Source: Pyrobaculum sp. WP30
Lineage (GTDB): Archaea; Thermoproteota; Thermoprotei; Thermoproteales; Thermoproteaceae
Length of the DNA stretch: 64,000 nucleotides
Assembly: GCA_001189275.1 (NCBI GenBank)
Contig: CP012158.1
Span: forward strand, 434,001 to 498,000
Direction of reading: 5' to 3'
The position numbers and the translations under genes are program-made. Within the stretch, counting starts at the first letter, position 1. Each line of letters starts with the position of its first letter. Under the pieces are notes generated by a model. The model was not told the origin of the DNA. It ran no database searches and was given only the letters and a program-made list of their open reading frames with translations. Below are positions 25,233-34,618 of this stretch, in pieces.

Positions 25233-25259
25233 TTTATAATGAGAATTCGGGGAGAAGCC

Positions 25260-25661
25260 ATGAAAATAGCAATAGCCACGTCGCCAGAAGGCGCAGTGTT
25301 CCACGGCCACTTCACACACGCCCCCATATTTAGGATCTACCAATACGAAAACGGCAAGCTTCAGCTGGTGGAGGAGAGGAAAAACCCGCTGGGGGACGCC
25401 CCCGACCTCGACGCCGGCGAAGGCCATCACCACCATCACCACCACATGCACGGCATAGCCAAATACAGGTGGCTTAGGGAAAAAGTCCTCCCAGACGTAG
25501 ACGTGGTTCTGGCCGGCGGCGCCTGCCAGACCAGCTACATGTACTTCACCTCAGAGGGCGTGAAGCTCCTCTTCACCGAGCCCGTCGAGGTGGACATGTT
25601 GACACGGTACATAGAGGAGAACCCCAAGGAATTTGAAGACGCCCTCCGGGAGTCAGCCTAG
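25260..25661 (+). CDS. NifX/NafY-type Fe-Mo cofactor-binding-fold protein with histidine run
   Basis: The 133-residue protein belongs to the dinitrogenase iron-molybdenum cofactor biosynthesis fold (NifX/NafY/MTH1175 group), beginning MKIAIATSPEG. Family members bind metal clusters; many occur in organisms without nitrogenase. A run of seven histidines, then Met-His, sits near residues 61-69, likely a metal-binding loop. The segment VVLAGGACQTSYMYF holds a cysteine near the proposed ligand site. ATG 25260 is chosen because an AATTTATAAT box is about 25 bases upstream and the family start aligns; ATG 25239 would add seven residues. Its role here is unknown. Confidence 0.75.
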   Translation: MKIAIATSPEGAVFHGHFTHAPIFRIYQYENGKLQLVEERKNPLGDAPDLDAGEGHHHHHHHMHGIAKYRWLREKVLPDVDVVLAGGACQTSYMYFTSEGVKLLFTEPVEVDMLTRYIEENPKEFEDALRESA

Positions 25662-25663
25662 CT

Positions 25664-27667
25664 CTAAAGTCTGTACGCCTCCCTCCGAAACTCCAAGATG
25701 TTTTCCCTGAGCTTCTCCGGCTCAGTCAGCGGCATGGAACACGCCATGCCGGCGCAGACAAACGCCGCCGGCCTCCGCCCCCTCAGCATCGCCCTTATCG
25801 ACTGCTCGGGGTACGGCCACTCCCCCGCGGCGACCGGAACCGCGAGGTGCCACGGCCGGTAGGTGGAAAGCGCCGTCTCCGCCAGCGCAGGCGCATCGCC
25901 CACCACCACCGTCCTAGGCGGCTCCATCAAATAGAGATCCACAGCTACGGCGAGCCCGGCGGCCGAGGGCCCAACCCGCCGCAACTTGCCGAAGAGGGCG
26001 CGGAGGGCCTTGCCCGCCGCCTCCCGGAGGTCCTGTCTGCCGGTGACCATGGAGAGGAGGACCAGCGAAACTGCGGCGACCGAGTTGCCCGAGAAGTTGG
26101 GCGTGTCTAGGAAGGGGTAGTGAGGCGTCGCCACGACGGGGTCCACCTCCTCCACGTCTCTGAAGCCGCCGCCGTCTAGATGCCCAGCCACGAGGGCCCC
26201 GGCCAGCTCCAGCGCCCAATCCACGTATTTCAACGCCCCGGACCTGCCGTATGCCTCCAGCGCCGCCAAGATGCAGTATCCGTAGTCCTCCACCACGGCC
26301 CTCCCGGCGGCTACGCCGTCCCGCCACCCATGCAACAGCCGGGCCCCGTCCCACATCTTAGCCATGACGAAATCCACCGTCTCCAAGGCATGCCTCCAGT
26401 TGCCCACGCCGGCGAGCCTAGCCGAGAGAAGCTCGCCCCGCGCCGCCGCGCAACTCCACCCCGAGTACACCGTCGTGTCCACCCGAGGCGGCCTCCACCT
26501 GCGCCTAGCCTCCATAAGCCGCCGATACAGCTCCTCCACCTCCGGCCCCTCCGCCGGCTCGGCGACGCGCAAGGTGGCCTTGCCCTCTGGCCACTCCACG
26601 CCTAGAAGCCCGAAGTGCTTGACGGCGAGGGGCCACAAGTCGCCGGACACCTTCCTGATTTCGTCTAGGTCCCACCGGTAGTAGCCCCCTTCCTCCCCCT
26701 CCACGTCTGCGTCTTGGCTTGCATAGTACCCTCCGCCGGGTCTCCTCATGAATTCGTCGAACCACGCCGCTATGCCTCTGGCAGTCCTCAAATACAGCGG
26801 CTTGCGGAAGAGGGCGTAGGCTTCGGCGTAGATGGCTAGAAGCTCCGCGTTGTCTATGAGAAGCTTCTCGTAGTGCGGAATGAGCCACATCCGGTCGGTG
26901 GAGTAGCGAAAGAAGCCGCCCAGCAGATGGTCGTAAACACCGCCGAGAGCCATGGCGTCAAGCGTGGCCTCGGCCATCTTCCGGTAGAGACCCACCCCGT
27001 CGTAGAAATACCGCGTCAACAAAAGCTCCAGCTGGGCGATAGGCGGGAACTTGGGCGCGCCGCCGAAGCCGCCGTACTCCGCGTCGAAGCTGGAGGCGAG
27101 CGCCGTTAAGAGCTCCAGCTGGACCTCCCTCTCGGGCTCCCCAGGCGCCGGCGAGTGCCAAGCCGCCACCTCAGCCTTGAGCTCCTCGGCGAATTTTGCA
27201 ATGTCGCCCCGCTTCCCTCTATACGCCTCAAGCACCGCCTTAAGGATCGTGAGCATCCCCGGCGTCCTTCCCATGTCGCGCGGGGGGAGGTAGGTGGCCG
27301 CCCATATGACTTCTCCGCCTGGCGTCATGAAGACCGTAAGCGGCCACCCGGCTTGGCCGGAGATGAGCTGGGCCATCTCCTGGAGCCGCCTATCCACGTC
27401 TGGCCTCTCGTCTCTATCCACCTTGACGGCGATGAAATGCTCGTTGACAAGCGAAGCCACCTCGGGATCCGAATACGTGGTTTCGTCCATGACGTGGCAC
27501 CAGTGGCACCACACGGCGCCCACGTCAACCAGAACCGGCCTATCCAGAGCCCTCGCCGCCTCAAACGCCTCGCGGCACCACCCCCACCACTTCACCGGGC
27601 TGTGAAGACCCTCCAGCACAAAAGGCGACTTGGTTGCCTTGAGGCAAGAAAGCCTAACATCCTCCAT
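25664..27667 (-). CDS. DUF255 thioredoxin-fold protein (YyaL/SPATA20 family)
   Basis: The 667-residue protein begins with a thioredoxin-like DUF255 domain holding a CxxC site, VWCHWCHVM (Cys54 and Cys57), followed by an (alpha/alpha)6-barrel region of about 450 residues. This is the YyaL/SPATA20 family found in all domains; its activity is not settled. The conserved strings HSPVKWWGW, DRDERPDVDRRLQ and GGFFRYSTDRMWLIPHYEKL are visible. Length is normal for the family. It is convergent with the NifX-like gene (two bases apart) and starts at ATG 27667. Confidence 0.85.
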   Translation of the reverse strand: MEDVRLSCLKATKSPFVLEGLHSPVKWWGWCREAFEAARALDRPVLVDVGAVWCHWCHVMDETTYSDPEVASLVNEHFIAVKVDRDERPDVDRRLQEMAQLISGQAGWPLTVFMTPGGEVIWAATYLPPRDMGRTPGMLTILKAVLEAYRGKRGDIAKFAEELKAEVAAWHSPAPGEPEREVQLELLTALASSFDAEYGGFGGAPKFPPIAQLELLLTRYFYDGVGLYRKMAEATLDAMALGGVYDHLLGGFFRYSTDRMWLIPHYEKLLIDNAELLAIYAEAYALFRKPLYLRTARGIAAWFDEFMRRPGGGYYASQDADVEGEEGGYYRWDLDEIRKVSGDLWPLAVKHFGLLGVEWPEGKATLRVAEPAEGPEVEELYRRLMEARRRWRPPRVDTTVYSGWSCAAARGELLSARLAGVGNWRHALETVDFVMAKMWDGARLLHGWRDGVAAGRAVVEDYGYCILAALEAYGRSGALKYVDWALELAGALVAGHLDGGGFRDVEEVDPVVATPHYPFLDTPNFSGNSVAAVSLVLLSMVTGRQDLREAAGKALRALFGKLRRVGPSAAGLAVAVDLYLMEPPRTVVVGDAPALAETALSTYRPWHLAVPVAAGEWPYPEQSIRAMLRGRRPAAFVCAGMACSMPLTEPEKLRENILEFRREAYRL

Positions 27668-27739
27668 GTACTCCCCCGGACATTACTAAATAAATATAGG
27701 GAGGGCGCAATGGTTATTAAGGGGAGGCGGTGAGGTGGC

Positions 27740-27904
27740 ATGGTTAAGATAATGGCACGGGAGAAGGGACCCTACCTGGTGGAGGTCGACGGCCAGGTAA
27801 AGGCGGCGCTGTGTAGATGCGGCCACTCGTCCAACAAGCCCTTCTGCGACGGGACGCACAAAAAGGTCGGGTTCCAGGTCCAGCCTCACGTAGTGGCGCT
27901 GTAG
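27740..27904 (+). CDS. CDGSH iron-sulfur domain protein
   Basis: This 54-residue gene is translated from ATG 27740 to TAG 27902-27904. It contains the CDGSH-type [2Fe-2S] motif: CRCGHSSNKPFCDGTHKKV, with two Cys in CRC, a third Cys and a His in CDGTH. Such small proteins bind a redox-active 2Fe-2S cluster with 3Cys-1His ligation and are common in archaea. A ribosome-site-like GAGGTGG lies just upstream. No signal peptide is present. It lies divergent to the DUF255 gene, which suggests but does not prove a shared redox role. Confidence 0.85.
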   Translation: MVKIMAREKGPYLVEVDGQVKAALCRCGHSSNKPFCDGTHKKVGFQVQPHVVAL

Positions 27905-28154
27905 CGCTACTTAAGCCTGAAGACATGGAGGCCCTCGATCTGCCTCACAAAGGACGCCGCGTCGACACCACCTCCTCTACCTTGAGGACGGGCAGATAGA
28001 CGGGCTCAATGCCGTGTTCCAGCATATTTGACCAACAACTCGGCCTTGTGCGCCCCACCCCGACGTACGACGGCCGTATATCATCCAAATTCCCTATTTT
28101 AACATAACGCCGGCGGCTTGACAAACGTTTTTAAAGTCCCGAAGACGCCTAAGT

Positions 28155-28547
28155 GTGGAGGGCTTGTGGCCGTTGCTGAAGGCGATTCATCTCCTCTCGT
28201 TTGCCGTGTGGACGGCGGCGGGCCTCGGCGCCTACCTCGTGGTCCGCGACATATGCAACGACGACGTCTTGGCCAAATACCGACAGGTAGCCCACCTCCA
28301 GGCCCTGGCGCTGGCGGCGCTGGGGGCCACCGGGCTTATAATGGCGCACGCGCTGGGCTTCCCAAGCTGGACAAAGGCAGCGGCTTTGCTCTACGGCCCC
28401 CTAGTGGTCCTAGAGCTTCTGCACATCTCGGCGACGGAAAACTGCACAAAGCTGAAGAGGCTAGTCAACGCCTTGACGCCCATATGGACTCTGTTGCTTG
28501 TAGCCATCCTATACCTCAAGCTCTACAAACCCACACTCGCCCCGTGA
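28155..28547 (+). CDS. Small four-helix membrane protein
   Basis: The 130-residue protein has four hydrophobic helices: about residues 5-28, 45-68, 72-92 and 105-125. The first carries HLLSFAVWTAAGLGAYL, and another His follows in ELLHIS, similar to the small CopD/DUF2269-type membrane proteins. Histidines on the helices could bind heme or metal, but this is not proven. GTG 28155 is taken as start; a TTTTTAAAG box is about 25 bases upstream. It stands alone. Confidence 0.65.
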   Translation: MEGLWPLLKAIHLLSFAVWTAAGLGAYLVVRDICNDDVLAKYRQVAHLQALALAALGATGLIMAHALGFPSWTKAAALLYGPLVVLELLHISATENCTKLKRLVNALTPIWTLLLVAILYLKLYKPTLAP

Positions 28548-28629
28548 TGTAGCGGCCGACCACCCCCGCCACGCAACACGAGAAATGGGGGTCTCATTAA
28601 TCAACGCGTCATTTACGTGCAGGCTCAGC

Positions 28630-29481
28630 CTAGGGCTGGGTTGGGGCGGCGCTGGGCGTTGACCCCACCGCCGTGAGGACCGCGGCGAAGATGGCCACGG
28701 CGCCTGCCATCTGTCTGGGCTTCAGGTTCTCGACACCTGTGAGTTTTGCGTAGAGCTGTGTTATTAGGGGGGAGGCGGATACCAGTATGGTCGTAAGTGC
28801 CAGGCCTATTTTCCCGACTGCGAAGGCGAAGAGGGCGGACCCGACGCCTAGATCCATGAGGGAGGCCGCCGCGAAGAGGGGGGACTTGACCACCTTCAGC
28901 CTCCTCTTCGCTGCCAGATATAGGCCGAGGGCGGCGCAGGCCGAGGCGGCCCTTAGGTAGGCGACTGCCAGGGGGTTTACGTTCCCCAGCACGGCGAGCT
29001 TCACTGCGGTCATGCCGAGGGACCACAGAAGGGCGGCGCCGGCGGCCGCCGCCAGGCCCAGGGGGCTAAGCCGCGCGTCGCCTCCGCCGGCGAGGAGGGA
29101 GACGCCGGCCACCGCCAGGATGGACGAAAGGAATAGCCACTGCGAAACCTTCTCTCCGAGGAGTAGGGCGAAGTACTGAGCCATCACGATGTACGTGTAG
29201 GCGAGGGGGGCCGCCACGGAGCCGCCCACCTTGTGGATGGCGTAGAAGTAGAGGCTGTCCCCGACAAACAGCGTCACGACGCCGCTGACCACGGCCGCCC
29301 ACAGGCCGGGGGCCGGCTCGGTGAACAACGCCGTGGGCGCCAGGAGGACCGCGACGTACATCAGTCGGGAGAAGTTGACGGCGGCTGCGTCTAGGCTCTG
29401 CATGTGTCTCTTGTAGAGAAATATGACCAGGGCCCAGATGGCGGCGGCCGCCAGGGCCGCCCCTACGCCGAGTGGGTCCAT
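28630..29481 (-). CDS. EamA/DMT-family membrane permease
   Basis: The 283-residue protein has ten hydrophobic helices in two EamA halves and a short Ser/Pro tail. The second half contains FAFAVGKIGLALTTILVSASPL, a typical EamA segment. The ATG at 29481 overlaps the TGA of the aIF2-beta gene (ATGA), so it is cotranscribed with a translation factor, which is probably a chance neighbour. The substrate is unknown. Confidence 0.78.
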   Translation of the reverse strand: MDPLGVGAALAAAAIWALVIFLYKRHMQSLDAAAVNFSRLMYVAVLLAPTALFTEPAPGLWAAVVSGVVTLFVGDSLYFYAIHKVGGSVAAPLAYTYIVMAQYFALLLGEKVSQWLFLSSILAVAGVSLLAGGGDARLSPLGLAAAAGAALLWSLGMTAVKLAVLGNVNPLAVAYLRAASACAALGLYLAAKRRLKVVKSPLFAAASLMDLGVGSALFAFAVGKIGLALTTILVSASPLITQLYAKLTGVENLKPRQMAGAVAIFAAVLTAVGSTPSAAPTQP

Positions 29482-29885
29482 CAAAGCGGCTTAACCGGCG
29501 TAGATGCTCCGCAGGCTAGACACTTCATGACGAATATCCTGCCTTCTCTATTCAGTTCTGTGTCTATGGAGTTGCAGACTGGACAGATGACGTAGTACCT
29601 AATGAAGCGTTCGTAGACCGCCTCTACGACCTTCGGCGACTTCTCGCCGTGGAGCGTGAAGACGTCGCCCTCAACGGTGCCCGGCACGGCGAGCTCCTTC
29701 TGGAAGAACTTGGCCATGAAGTAGACGTCTCTATTGAGCCTCTTGGCTATCTGGCCGAAGTTCGGTATCACAGTCTTCCGCGGCATGTTGGTCACCTCTA
29801 TCTTTGGTATCTCCGCCCTCCTCTGGGCCTTTGGCGCCACCAGCTTATACGCCCGCTCCAGAAGAGCCAAATACTCCTCATCCAT
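29481..29885 (-). CDS. Translation initiation factor 2 subunit beta
   Basis: The 134-residue archaeal aIF2-beta, part of the heterotrimer that carries initiator tRNA to the ribosome, has the core strings [20 protein letters not shown] and [22 protein letters not shown]-terminal zinc ribbon follows, with CPVC and CLAC cysteine pairs. ATG 29885 is selected because a TTTTTATACC box is about 25 bases upstream; a TTG three codons earlier is possible. Length is normal for the family. Confidence 0.92.
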   Translation of the reverse strand: MDEEYLALLERAYKLVAPKAQRRAEIPKIEVTNMPRKTVIPNFGQIAKRLNRDVYFMAKFFQKELAVPGTVEGDVFTLHGEKSPKVVEAVYERFIRYYVICPVCNSIDTELNREGRIFVMKCLACGASTPVKPL

Positions 29886-29955
29886 TGGGCCCAAGAAGGG
29901 GGAGGTATAAAAACTAAGCTTGCTTGAACCAGTACGTGATGTAGTTCTCGCCGGG

Positions 29956-30255
29956 TCACCTGTCGACCACCAGCCGCACCTTCATCCCGGGCTTCAACGC
30001 CTTGGGGTCGGCGTCTATCGAGGCAGTTACGTTGAAGCCGTCTGGCATCTTCACGATACCCACCACGTAATCGCCGTGGTGAGAGAAGCCGGCGGACTTC
30101 GCGTATATCACAGTCCAGGTAATCAGCTCGCCCTCTGCACCGACCTCGCGCCACTCCACATCCGACGTCTTGCATTTCGGGCAGTCCACCTGCGGCGGGA
30201 GGTACTTGCCGCCGCACATCTTGCACTGGGTATACATGAGCCTGCCCCGTTGCAT
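29956..30255 (-). CDS. DUF35 OB-fold zinc-ribbon protein (thiolase partner)
   Basis: The 99-residue protein has a rubredoxin-like zinc ribbon, [18 protein letters not shown], followed by an OB-fold ([19 protein letters not shown] and [10 protein letters not shown]). DUF35 proteins form complexes with thiolases or HMG-CoA synthase in archaea and channel acyl-CoA between enzymes. Its expected partner, a SCP2-type thiolase, should lie directly upstream and is present only as a decayed fragment at 30256-30470. The protein itself looks intact. ATG 30255 is used; ATG at 30237 is an alternative. Confidence 0.82.
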   Translation of the reverse strand: MQRGRLMYTQCKMCGGKYLPPQVDCPKCKTSDVEWREVGAEGELITWTVIYAKSAGFSHHGDYVVGIVKMPDGFNVTASIDADPKALKPGMKVRLVVDR

Positions 30256-30470
30256 CCCCTCTACAAATTCCTCAGTACTCCCCCACGACCACGGCTGGCA
30301 AAGCCTCGGAAGACCAGCCTCCTACGTTCCCAACCACGAACCCTTGGACGGCCTCCGGCCCAAGCCTGGCGTCGTCAAGAGCCTCCTTGACGGCCTCCCA
30401 CGCGAGCTCCGGCAGGAGACATCGGCTCTATTACCAAACCCACTGGTACCTACGCCTACTACTTAGCCTT
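30256..30470 (-). pseudogene. Remnant of a SCP2-type thiolase gene (N-terminal part)
   Basis: On the minus strand one frame reads VGVGTSGFGNRADVS, then after a frame change ELAWEAVKEALDDARLGPEA, VQGFVVGNVGGWSSEALPAV and VVVGEY, ending in TGA just before the DUF35 gene. These are the beta-strand and helix pattern and the glycine-rich loop of an archaeal acetyl-CoA acetyltransferase N-terminus. Only about 70 of the usual 390 residues survive, no catalytic Cys or His region is left, and there is at least one frameshift. The rest was deleted right up to the DUF35 start. Confidence 0.65.
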
Positions 30471-30524
30471 TCTCATGTAAAGAAACGACATAAATAAATA
30501 TTTCTTTCCTTAAACTAATTAAAT

Positions 30525-31757
30525 TTATGTAACTAATTTAGCTATTTCCTCAGGTATCTGACCCTTCTCCCTCAGTATTCTTACCAGCTGGCGGTACGCC
30601 ACAAGCTTCTGGATGTTGTTGGCGCCTTCGTATATCTGAGTAATCTTAACACTTCTCAGGAACCGCTCCACGCCGGTCTCCCTTATCACGCCCACGCCGC
30701 CGTGTAGGTTGATTGCCTCTGAAATCACCTCCTCCGCCACCTCGGTGGCGTAGAACTTAGCCAGCGACGCCGCGAAGGTGTACTCCTTCCGGTCCTCGTC
30801 GGCGAGCTTCGCCGCTAGGTACGTCAAGAGACGCGCCGAGAAGATCTTAGCCATCATCTCCACGAGACTGAACTGTATGGCTTGGAAGTAGGCGATAGGT
30901 ACGCCGAAGGCCTGCCTCTGGTGGACGTATTTAAACGCCATCTCGAAGGCGCCTTGGGCCATGCCCACCGCCTGCGCCGCAACCCCGATCCTCGTCCTGT
31001 CGAAGGTCTCCATGGCGTAGAGGAACCCCATCCCCTCCTCACCCACCCTGTTCTCGTCCGGCACCTCCACGTTTTCAAGAACAAGCTCGCAGGCGTGGTC
31101 GCCGTGGAGGCCCATCTTGTGGTAGCACTGCTCTACCTTGAAACCAGGCGTGTCCTTCTCCACAATGAAGAAGGTCAGGCCGAGGTACCTCAGCCGCTTG
31201 TCCGGGGGCGGGTATGTGCGGGCGAGCACCACGAAGTAGTCGGCGACGTCCGCGCTGCTTATGAAGGCCTTCCTCCCGTTTATCACCCATTTGTTTCCAA
31301 CCTTCTCCGCCTTTGTCTGTATGCCGGCCACGTCGGAGCCGCAACAGGGCTCCGTGACCGCAAACGCGCCGAATTTCTCGCCCCTGGCAATCGGGGGGAT
31401 GTACTTCTGCTTCTGCTCCTCCGAGCCGAAAAGCATTATAGGCGTGAGGAACAGCTCGTTAGTGCCTATGTACACGCTGAGCCCCGGCAGAACTCGGCAG
31501 ATCTCCTCAGACATTATGACGCCCATCCTGTGGTCGCCTCCTTGTCCGCCGTATTTCTCGGGGATGCCGATTCCGAAGAAGCCCTGCTCCGCCATCTTCC
31601 TCAAAATGTCGCGAGGCACCTCGTCTGTCTCCTCTATCTCCATGGCCCTCGGCGCCACCTCCCTCTCCACAAACTCCCTCACAGCCTTCCTAAACATCTC
31701 GTGCTCCGGCGTCAGCACAACAGAGTAGTCCTGTATCGTGTCAAATGGGAACACCAT
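30525..31757 (-). CDS. Acyl-CoA dehydrogenase
   Basis: The 410-residue flavoenzyme oxidises acyl-CoA to trans-2-enoyl-CoA, the first beta-oxidation step. It has the N-terminal helical domain (LTPEHEMFRKAVREFVE), the FAD/substrate strand AVTEPCCGSDVAGIQTKA, and the C-terminal FLRSVKITQIYEGANNIQ. The Glu of YEG near residue 386 is in the position of the catalytic base in short- and medium-chain enzymes. ATG 31757 is chosen because a TTTTAAATATC box is about 24 bases upstream; a longer frame reaches 31799. Electron acceptor genes (ETF) are not nearby. It is divergent from the acyl-CoA ligase. Confidence 0.9.
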   Translation of the reverse strand: MVFPFDTIQDYSVVLTPEHEMFRKAVREFVEREVAPRAMEIEETDEVPRDILRKMAEQGFFGIGIPEKYGGQGGDHRMGVIMSEEICRVLPGLSVYIGTNELFLTPIMLFGSEEQKQKYIPPIARGEKFGAFAVTEPCCGSDVAGIQTKAEKVGNKWVINGRKAFISSADVADYFVVLARTYPPPDKRLRYLGLTFFIVEKDTPGFKVEQCYHKMGLHGDHACELVLENVEVPDENRVGEEGMGFLYAMETFDRTRIGVAAQAVGMAQGAFEMAFKYVHQRQAFGVPIAYFQAIQFSLVEMMAKIFSARLLTYLAAKLADEDRKEYTFAASLAKFYATEVAEEVISEAINLHGGVGVIRETGVERFLRSVKITQIYEGANNIQKLVAYRQLVRILREKGQIPEEIAKLVT

Positions 31758-31863
31758 GAGCGCCCCCACGCCCCGATATTTAAAAGTTTGTTTCGTCAAG
31801 TCGTTTAACTTTTACATATATCTAGTGTAGATAGATTTTTAAGACGCTATTTTCAATGTATAT

Positions 31864-33600
31864 ATGTCAACAGTAGAAATATTCGAGAAATACATAAAGA
31901 GCCGCGTATGGACAAAGAACTACGACGAGGGCGTCCCCCCGGAGGTTGAGATAAGACCAGCCCCCCTCTTTACGTATTTAGATAGGCAGACCTCGGAAAA
32001 CGGCGGCAGAACTGCCTACATATACTTCAACAATAAGGTGAGCTTCAAGAAAGTTGGCGAACACAGCGATAGGGTGGCAGCGGCGCTGAAGGAGTGGGGC
32101 ATTGGCAAGGGGAGCGCCGTGGCGATTTATCTGCCGAACACGCCGGCGTTCCCCGTTATTTACTACGCCGCTTTGAAGCTGGGCGCCGTCGTGACGCCGA
32201 TGAACCCGCTCTACACTCCGCGAGAAATCGCGTGGCAGGCTAAGGACGCAGGCGCCAGGGTGATATTCTCCGCCGACGTCCTCTACAAAAACGTGGAGGA
32301 GGCCGCAAAGATGTACCGGTTCGACAGAGTCGTGGTGGTGGAGGTGACTGAGTACATGCCAAGCCTCATCAAGCCCTTGGCAAAAATGAAGCTGAAGCCG
32401 CCGAAGATACAGTACACAGGCCGCGTAGTCCCCTACAGAGATCTCCTTAAATACGCCCCCACGTCGTATAGGGCAAGCGTAGACCCTACTCAGGACCTCG
32501 CCGCGTTTATGTATACAGGCGGGACCACCGGCCTCCCCAAAGGCGCCGAGATAACCCACGCCAACATATCGTCCAACCTGCAACAGCTGAAGCCGCTGTA
32601 CGACGCCGTGAGACGAAAGAGGGGTCTCAACACGCTGGTGATGATGGGGCTCTTGCCGTGGTACCACATCTACGGCCAGGTAACAGTCATGCACTACGGG
32701 ATCTTCGACGGAGCCACTGTGGTGGTCATGCCCAGACCCGACATAGAGCAGTTGATGAAGCTAGTGCAGAAGCACAACGTCCACGTAATGCACGGAGTCC
32801 CCACCCTCTACAACATGATAAACAACCACCCCAAGGCGCGCCAGTTCAACCTCAGTAGCCTCGCCTTCTGTATCTCCGGCGCGGCCCCCCTGCCCGTGGA
32901 GGTGGCCAAGAAATTTGAGGAGCTGACAGGCGCCGTGCTTAGGGAGGGCTACGGGCTCACAGAAACCGCCGTGGTTACCCACGTCAACCCGCTCTACGGC
33001 AAGGCCAAGGCCGGCTCCATCGGTCTGCCCATACCCTCTACCTACGCCGCAATAGCTGACCCAGACAAGCCGGAGCTGTTGCCGCCGAACCAGGTGGGGG
33101 AGATCGTCATCTACGGCCCACAGGTCTTCAAGGGATACCACAACAGACCTGAGGAAAACGCCCTCGCCTTCTTCCAGTGCTGTGGCTTGCGGTGGTTCAG
33201 GACCGGCGACATGGGCTACATGGACGAGGAGGGCTACTTCTACGTGGTGGACAGGAAGAAAGACATGATTAAGTACAAGGGATACTCGGTGTTCAGCAGA
33301 GAGATTGAGGAAGTGCTGTACCAGCACCCCTGCGTAAAGGAGGCTGCGGTCATCGGCGTGCCGCATCCAGAAGCCGGCGAGATACCAAAGGCCTTCATAG
33401 TGCTGAAAGACGAATGCAAGGGCAAGGTCACCGCCGAGGACATCATAAAGTGGACGGAGGACAAGCTAGCCCACTACAAGAAGCCGCGAGCGGTTGAGTT
33501 CAGAGACGAGCTACCCAAGTCGGCCGTGGGCAAGATATTAAAACGGGAGCTGAAGGCGGAGGAGCTGAAGAAGATACAAGCAAGCGCCGCGAAGGCTTAA
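31864..33600 (+). CDS. Long- or medium-chain acyl-CoA synthetase (AMP-forming)
   Basis: The 578-residue ligase activates a carboxylic acid with ATP and CoA through an acyl-adenylate. Motifs include the ATP-binding YTGGTTGLPKGAEITH (near 218), EGYGLTE (near 364), WFRTGDMGYMDEEGYFYVV (near 442), DRKKDMIKYKG and the C-terminal lysine segment PKSAVGKILKREL. This is the fatty-acyl/aryl ligase clade; exact chain length cannot be judged. ATG 31864 is preceded by AT-rich promoter sequence. It is the entry step of the acyl-CoA degradation cluster. Confidence 0.9.
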   Translation: MSTVEIFEKYIKSRVWTKNYDEGVPPEVEIRPAPLFTYLDRQTSENGGRTAYIYFNNKVSFKKVGEHSDRVAAALKEWGIGKGSAVAIYLPNTPAFPVIYYAALKLGAVVTPMNPLYTPREIAWQAKDAGARVIFSADVLYKNVEEAAKMYRFDRVVVVEVTEYMPSLIKPLAKMKLKPPKIQYTGRVVPYRDLLKYAPTSYRASVDPTQDLAAFMYTGGTTGLPKGAEITHANISSNLQQLKPLYDAVRRKRGLNTLVMMGLLPWYHIYGQVTVMHYGIFDGATVVVMPRPDIEQLMKLVQKHNVHVMHGVPTLYNMINNHPKARQFNLSSLAFCISGAAPLPVEVAKKFEELTGAVLREGYGLTETAVVTHVNPLYGKAKAGSIGLPIPSTYAAIADPDKPELLPPNQVGEIVIYGPQVFKGYHNRPEENALAFFQCCGLRWFRTGDMGYMDEEGYFYVVDRKKDMIKYKGYSVFSREIEEVLYQHPCVKEAAVIGVPHPEAGEIPKAFIVLKDECKGKVTAEDIIKWTEDKLAHYKKPRAVEFRDELPKSAVGKILKRELKAEELKKIQASAAKA

Positions 33601-33622
33601 TAACGGTTTTCTACCCACCCCT

Positions 33623-34567
33623 GTGAAAATCGGTGGCCTAGAGGTGGGCAGGGTAGGCCTCGGCGCTTGGCAGGCAGGCGGCGGGGCTTGGCATGTCGAC
33701 TTCTCCGAGCTGAAGAAGGCATATGAATACGCGCTGGACAACGGCATAAACTTCATCGACACGGCGGAGGTCTACGGCAACGGCCGTAGCGAGGAGTTCG
33801 TGGGAGTGCTGGTGAGGAGCAGGCCCCACGTCGTTGTGGCGACTAAGGTCGCCGGGTTCCACTGGGGCAGGATGTTGAAAAGCGCGGAGAGGAGCAGGAG
33901 GAGGCTGGGCAGGGTAGACCTCCTCCAGCTCCACTGGCCGCCGCCGTTCTACGTGCCCATATGCAAGGTGATTAGAGACATGGAGAAGGCCGTGGAGGCG
34001 GGGCTCACGGCGGAGATCGGCGTCAGCAACTTCGACCTGGGGCTTATGGAGAAGGCGAAGACCTGCGCCAAGAAGTATGAGCTGGTCTCCGACCAGGTGG
34101 TGTACAACGCACTTCACCGGGCCGCCGAGCCGCTCCTAGAGGCCGGAAAGCGGCTGGGGTTTGTGGTAATTGCTTGGAGCCCCTTGGCTAAAGGCGCCGC
34201 CGTGAAGGAGGCGGTGGGGCGCGATAGGGCTAGGGCGCTGGACCCGGCCGTGAAGAGGGCGCAGACCCCCGAGGGCAGGAGGGTCGTCGCGACTATAAGG
34301 AGAATTGCAGAGCGGCGGGGAGCCAGCCCGGCCGCTGTGGTTTTGGCCTGGCACGCGGCCAAGGGGACGTACCCCATACCCGGCATAAAAAACACAACGC
34401 AGGCAAGAGAAGCGGTGGAGGCGACCCGCCTTACGCTTACAGAGGGAGAGGTGAGGGAGATCGACGAGGCGTCTGCCCCCTTTGTTGCTGGCTCTTTGTG
34501 GCCTGGAGTGATGAGGGTTATACCTGGCTTTTTACAGAAGCTTGCTTTTACATTAGCTAGGGTGTAA
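33623..34567 (+). CDS. Aldo/keto reductase
   Basis: The 314-residue (beta/alpha)8 NADPH-dependent oxidoreductase has its catalytic tetrad visible: Asp in NFIDTAEVYGNGRSEEF, Tyr in the same string, Lys in VVATKVAG and His in LLQLHWPPP. The C-terminal cofactor stretch is PIPGIKNTTQAREAVEA. Start GTG 33623 follows the ligase by 22 bases, so the two may be cotranscribed. Its physiological substrate is unknown; it could reduce aldehydes formed in lipid breakdown. Confidence 0.85.
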   Translation: MKIGGLEVGRVGLGAWQAGGGAWHVDFSELKKAYEYALDNGINFIDTAEVYGNGRSEEFVGVLVRSRPHVVVATKVAGFHWGRMLKSAERSRRRLGRVDLLQLHWPPPFYVPICKVIRDMEKAVEAGLTAEIGVSNFDLGLMEKAKTCAKKYELVSDQVVYNALHRAAEPLLEAGKRLGFVVIAWSPLAKGAAVKEAVGRDRARALDPAVKRAQTPEGRRVVATIRRIAERRGASPAAVVLAWHAAKGTYPIPGIKNTTQAREAVEATRLTLTEGEVREIDEASAPFVAGSLWPGVMRVIPGFLQKLAFTLARV

Positions 34568-34618
34568 ATTCAACTATAGACGTATACATTACTTAAATAG
34601 ATGTGTCTTTAGTACTGC

